DNA from: Maribacter antarcticus DSM 21422
GTDB lineage: Bacteria; Bacteroidota; Bacteroidia; Flavobacteriales; Flavobacteriaceae
Length of the DNA: 64,000 bases
Direction of reading: 5' to 3'
NCBI RefSeq assembly: GCF_000621125.1
Contig: NZ_JHZC01000004.1
Span: 558,001 to 622,000, forward strand
Within the stretch, counting starts at the first letter, position 1. Each line of letters begins with the position of its first letter. Below, one piece after another: positions 60,932 to 64,000 of this stretch. The notes beneath the pieces were generated by a model. It was not told where the DNA came from, did no database searches, and saw only the letters and a list, made by a program, of their open reading frames with translations. Position numbers and translations under genes: made by a program.

Positions 60932-62587
60932 TTAGTTTGTTTTTATTGATTCAATAAGGATACTGTTGCTTCTTTCATTTTTTAGAGGTAAGGCAAAATG
61001 GATATAACTAATTCCGTTAATCGTCTTGTTTTTAAGGGGTATTTTAGTATCTAATTTTTTATTATTGATGAATATCGTACAATAGCCAGTGTTAGAATTA
61101 TTAACATTTGCCCATTCCAGTTTTACGTCATACCAAGTACCTATGGGTAGAAAATCTTGGGGAATTTCTATATTGAACATGGCATACTGATTTGCAACGG
61201 TATCTATTGGGTTAAACCATCTATCGTTCAAGCTAATTTGCATCCCTTTAAAGTCTTTATTTAATTTTATTTTTACCTGAACCGCTCCGCGTTGCTTAGC
61301 TGGAAAATTAAATAAAGCACCACTATTTTGGGCTACTAGTGTGGTATCCCTTTCCGCTTTTAAAAGCATGGTATTACCGAAAGGTTGATCAGGATGAGGG
61401 ATTAAAAAAGCACCTGGTTTTCTGTTATAGGTGCAGTGCCCTTTTATCCCTTTAATGTACTTGTGATAAGACCATTTAGTAAGACCATTAGAAAAATCGT
61501 CATGGTATTCGGTCTCATACAACCAATTGATATCCAATTTAATTAGTGTCCTAAAATTTGGATGTTGCCCAAGGGATACGATAACCTTATTATTCCCAAT
61601 ATCAATAATTTCACTTTGTTGGACACTTCTATCATTACTTCCACGTTTCCCATATCGCGTAGCCATTAAACTATCGTTTCGCAAAGGATTTAAATACACT
61701 TCCCGGAAACCTTTCCATGTTTTACCATCATCATCAGAAACGGCTGCATGTAGTGCATCTCTATTGGTAAAGACATCTTCCCAATAGTCACTTTCGTGTT
61801 CAAGTTCTGGTAAGGGAGTGGTATTAGACCAAATTAACAAAATGCTTCCATTTCTGAGCCTTTGCAGCGTTGGCATTGTGATGGTTCCATAGAACCTTGA
61901 AGGAGTAGCCTTTGACCATGATTCACCGCCATCTGATGAATAGGACTCATAATGAGTATCTTGGGCAGTACGTATTAGCATCCATAACCGACCATCCTTC
62001 AATTCAATTATGGAAGGTTCTACTGCGCCATGATTCCATCTTTGTCCTTTGTGAAATCCTTTTGCTTGATGTTGTGGTACATTAACCTGATTTGATTTTT
62101 TCCAACTGAAGCCATGATCATCTGAATAATATGTTCCGCAACCATTCCTGTATTTTGTATGAAACCCAACTACTGCTCGATCACCGTTTTTAATAAATAC
62201 AACAGGCTTTAACATAATAGCCCCGTTGGTATCGATTAAATTTTGTTCCCATTTACCATCAATTCCACCACTGGAACGCGCCGAATACACGCTGTCAATT
62301 CCTTTAAAAAAAAGCCGAATATACTCTCCTGTTTTGGGGCTTCTTTTTCCGTAAAGGTTTCCGTTTGCCACAGTTACGGTATCCCAACGCTGTCCGTTAT
62401 CTTTGCTTGAAATGTACATGTTTTTGCCATAGTGCCTTATTTCTCCATCTTCAAGTAAGACAAGACCAGTGTAGGCATTTTGTGGTGGTGTGCCGATACT
62501 CAATGGAGGTTCAATTCCAGCACGCTGCTGAACGCAAGATGAAAGTGAACATATGGAACTTATTATAATGAAAAAGATATTTTTCAT
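60932..62587 (-). CDS. Sialidase-like BNR-repeat lipoprotein with lectin-like domain
   Basis: Lipoprotein of 551 aa (SLSSC, Cys near residue 18). Four Asp-box motifs mark a six-bladed sialidase-type propeller: SKDNGQRW, SDDHGFSW, SSDGGESW and SDDDGKTW between residues 60 and 275. A C-terminal beta-sandwich (about 365-551; NTMLLKAERDTTLV, GTWYDVKLEW) looks like a concanavalin-type lectin. Of the sialidase active-site residues, an arginine triad cannot be confirmed by eye, so exo-sialidase activity is possible but not sure; many related proteins act on other acidic sugars. I set the start at MKNIFF (62587); MGLSYP at 62605 is in frame. Context (sulfatase, esterase) supports glycan degradation. 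Confidence 0.75.
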   Translation of the reverse strand: MKNIFFIIISSICSLSSCVQQRAGIEPPLSIGTPPQNAYTGLVLLEDGEIRHYGKNMYISSKDNGQRWDTVTVANGNLYGKRSPKTGEYIRLFFKGIDSVYSARSSGGIDGKWEQNLIDTNGAIMLKPVVFIKNGDRAVVGFHTKYRNGCGTYYSDDHGFSWKKSNQVNVPQHQAKGFHKGQRWNHGAVEPSIIELKDGRLWMLIRTAQDTHYESYSSDGGESWSKATPSRFYGTITMPTLQRLRNGSILLIWSNTTPLPELEHESDYWEDVFTNRDALHAAVSDDDGKTWKGFREVYLNPLRNDSLMATRYGKRGSNDRSVQQSEIIDIGNNKVIVSLGQHPNFRTLIKLDINWLYETEYHDDFSNGLTKWSYHKYIKGIKGHCTYNRKPGAFLIPHPDQPFGNTMLLKAERDTTLVAQNSGALFNFPAKQRGAVQVKIKLNKDFKGMQISLNDRWFNPIDTVANQYAMFNIEIPQDFLPIGTWYDVKLEWANVNNSNTGYCTIFINNKKLDTKIPLKNKTINGISYIHFALPLKNERSNSILIESIKTN

Positions 62588-62742
62588 AGGGTAGCTAAGG
62601 CCCAATCTACGTTTTCGTAGGGCGATTTAAAAGTATATAATTTCGTTTAACTAAATAGCCAAAGCTTTGGCGGCGTTTATGGACTGCTTTGCTGTTTCAA
62701 AATAGCTACCAAGTGACGTATGACATATAGATGATGTTGTGT

Positions 62743-63255
62743 TTAGTTCTTTTCCATTGCTTTTATCTTTCTAGGGTGCGGGGTGCCATTCTCTGCATAA
62801 AATTGTAACTCCTCCATAATATCTCCTACAAACTTCCCAAACCCTATTCTAAGAAGGGGCCATAAGAGCAGTCCAAGAGGTTTGATATTTGAACGGAATT
62901 TCCAAGTCATTTCAGATTGATCATCACCGATTTCACGTAACGAAAAATCCAGCGTGTTGAATTTAACAGGGAAAAAGAAAGGAGTATTGACAAAATCAAT
63001 CTGAACGGTAGCAGTTTTATTATTTTCATCATACGCCAAGAACTTTTCCGAAGCTTTCATACCTTTTTGGTTAGGACTTAGTTCACATACCCGTCCATCT
63101 GAATGGGCACCATCAAATGCCGCACCATTAGCCTGAGCATAGGAATGCGGCACTGAAGCCATCCATTTGTGCCCATCGTTAAATCCATGTGCGAATATGC
63201 CCCAGACCTTATCTGTACTTGCCTTCACTTTTTTGGTTTTTGTAAATTGTATCAT
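62743..63255 (-). CDS. SRPBCC (START-like) family protein
   Basis: Soluble protein of 170 aa with the polyketide-cyclase/START-like fold: N-terminal strand FTKTKKVKASTDKVWGIFAH, then ATVQIDFVNTPFFFPV, and EMTWKFRSNIKPLGLLLWPLL leading into the long C-terminal helix (GKFVGDIMEELQFYAENG). Such domains bind hydrophobic ligands in the cavity under the helix. No enzymatic residues are evident. It is separated from lpxD by repeat R3 (107 bp upstream of its ATG), so it may be a cassette-borne gene. Confidence 0.75.
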   Translation of the reverse strand: MIQFTKTKKVKASTDKVWGIFAHGFNDGHKWMASVPHSYAQANGAAFDGAHSDGRVCELSPNQKGMKASEKFLAYDENNKTATVQIDFVNTPFFFPVKFNTLDFSLREIGDDQSEMTWKFRSNIKPLGLLLWPLLRIGFGKFVGDIMEELQFYAENGTPHPRKIKAMEKN

Positions 63256-63362
63256 AATTATTTGCGTTTATATTTTCTTCTTTCGATTAAATACAGCAAA
63301 AAATGATGTGTGAAAGCGTTAAGATAAAAGTATTTTTTTAGAATATTAATTAAACACAACAA

Positions 63363-63496
63363 AGGGTAAACAGTACTTTTTCACTCGCTTTATTGAAAAT
63401 AAGTACTACGTACGATGCTATTAGAATAAAAAAACAAAAGAACGACACGTTACAGCTATCCGTAAGGGGTATAGATACAGGGTAACGTTTAGCAGT
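63363..63496 (-). repeat. Cassette-type repeat, copy R3
   Basis: Third copy of the core element only: GGGTAAACAGTACTTTTTCA at 63364-63383, near-palindrome TTACAGCTATCCGTAA (63450-63465), end GTTTAGC (63487-63493). It is more diverged than R1 and R2. The long extension shared by R1 and R2 is absent: the core stops 5 bp before the lpxD stop codon (63501). Confidence 0.65.
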
Positions 63497-63500
63497 ATAT

Positions 63501-64000
63501 CTATTTTGTTTTTACCAATCGCCGCATAGCGACCCATTGCCGTAGCATATCTTTCGCATCTTGGGCAGGGTAGCCTAAAACACTTTTTCCTGCTGCTATA
63601 TCACCAATAACCCCAGAGCCGGCACCAACCACTGCACCAGAATGTATGGTGGTATGGTCTTTTATAGAGGCACTGCCACCAATAATAACACCGTCCCCCA
63701 AAGTAACAGATCCTGCGAGACCGCTATGCCCTGCCATAATACAAGAACGGCCCATCACACTGTTGTGGGCAACTTGTACCAGGTTATCGATTTTGCAACC
63801 ATCACCAACAATGGTGGAACCAAATTTAGCCCTGTCTACACAAGAGTTGGCACCGATTTCAACATAATGACCAATAATCACATTCCCGATCTGAGGAATC
63901 TTAGTCAGTCCACGACCATCCTCACTTGGTCTGTATCCGAAGCCATCTGCACCAATACTTACATTGGTATGAAAAATACAGTGGCTACCAATGATACAGC
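63501..64000 (-). CDS. lpxD: UDP-3-O-acylglucosamine N-acyltransferase, partial
   Basis: The 3' part of lpxD runs off the right edge of the window; 166 residues are visible. It is a left-handed beta-helix acyltransferase that adds the second acyl chain in lipid A synthesis. The conserved [15 protein letters not shown] segment (read from about 63950) and the active-site histidine in [11 protein letters not shown] are present, followed by hexapeptide repeats ([20 protein letters not shown]) and a short helical tail ending RRLVKTK. The frame is open to the window edge, so it is incomplete only by the cut. Confidence 0.93.
   Translation of the reverse strand, partial: CIIGSHCIFHTNVSIGADGFGYRPSEDGRGLTKIPQIGNVIIGHYVEIGANSCVDRAKFGSTIVGDGCKIDNLVQVAHNSVMGRSCIMAGHSGLAGSVTLGDGVIIGGSASIKDHTTIHSGAVVGAGSGVIGDIAAGKSVLGYPAQDAKDMLRQWVAMRRLVKTK

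Noticed and set aside
1-64000. tRNA or rRNA genes, phage genes, SusC/SusD pairs
   Set aside because: None recognised in any intergenic stretch; no cloverleaf, T-loop pattern or phage structural gene was seen.

Overview
The window reads as a chromosomal segment of a marine-type flavobacterium (Bacteroidota, Flavobacteriia; Maribacter/Zobellia-like). This is an inference from gene content: many lipoprotein signals with the Bacteroidota SC(K/T/N) style, FGly sulfatases, a TonB plug protein, a Bacteroidota-type M1 peptidase (GMEHQ instead of GAMEN), low GC and few Shine-Dalgarno sequences. No rRNA or tRNA gene and no CRISPR array were seen.

Left end (1-2285): an AT-rich accessory stretch with a saccharopine-dehydrogenase-like protein and a small membrane protein broken by a frameshift in an A7 run, separated by hairpin-containing spacers. 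Then come a periplasmic gamma-glutamyltransferase, two paralogous secreted amidohydrolases in an operon, and a CDP-alcohol phosphatidyltransferase.

7.9-19.3 kb: a set of secreted or membrane redox and carbohydrate-type proteins, all on the + strand. It holds a ThuA/PQQ-dehydrogenase/PKD/cytochrome c/CBM-like lipoprotein, followed after a clear terminator by a tightly coupled five-gene operon: PSCyt1-DUF1549-DUF1553, Tat-type DUF1501, NHL propeller, chitobiase-C/discoidin-like lipoprotein, and DUF2231-cytochrome c-LRR-discoidin-like protein. I consider this the best candidate for a poorly described functional system.

19.7-29.6 kb (minus strand): sulfatase, M1 peptidase, M28 peptidase, MFS transporter, WD40/NTF2-like protein and a fused trehalose-6-phosphate synthase/phosphatase. 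A GH15 enzyme is divergent from the last. A group II PLP decarboxylase and a DUF3829 lipoprotein follow.

34.3-40.4 kb: a fatty-acid beta-oxidation operon (MarR regulator, FadB-like, thiolase, acyl-CoA dehydrogenase) with a perfect 26-bp palindrome upstream of marR and a strong terminator at its end. A metallophosphoesterase, a long-chain acyl-CoA synthetase, a GHL-type glycosidase lipoprotein, a barrel-less TonB plug protein, PurL and a YedK/HMCES protein follow.

52.7-57.2 kb and 63.3-63.5 kb: an accessory region in which small genes (a decayed membrane protein, a DUF3644 + nuclease-like pair, a UDG-fold-like protein, an SRPBCC protein) are separated by repeats with complementary ends. Three are copies of one ~130-bp element whose GCTAA/TTAGC ends and gene-repeat-gene layout resemble integron cassettes.

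57.2-62.6 kb: an esterase, a sulfatase and a sialidase-like protein. The sulfatase lies between two 256-bp direct repeats (about 97% identical) that carry relics of an IS1182-like transposase, with an IS30 relic at one side. The window ends inside lpxD.
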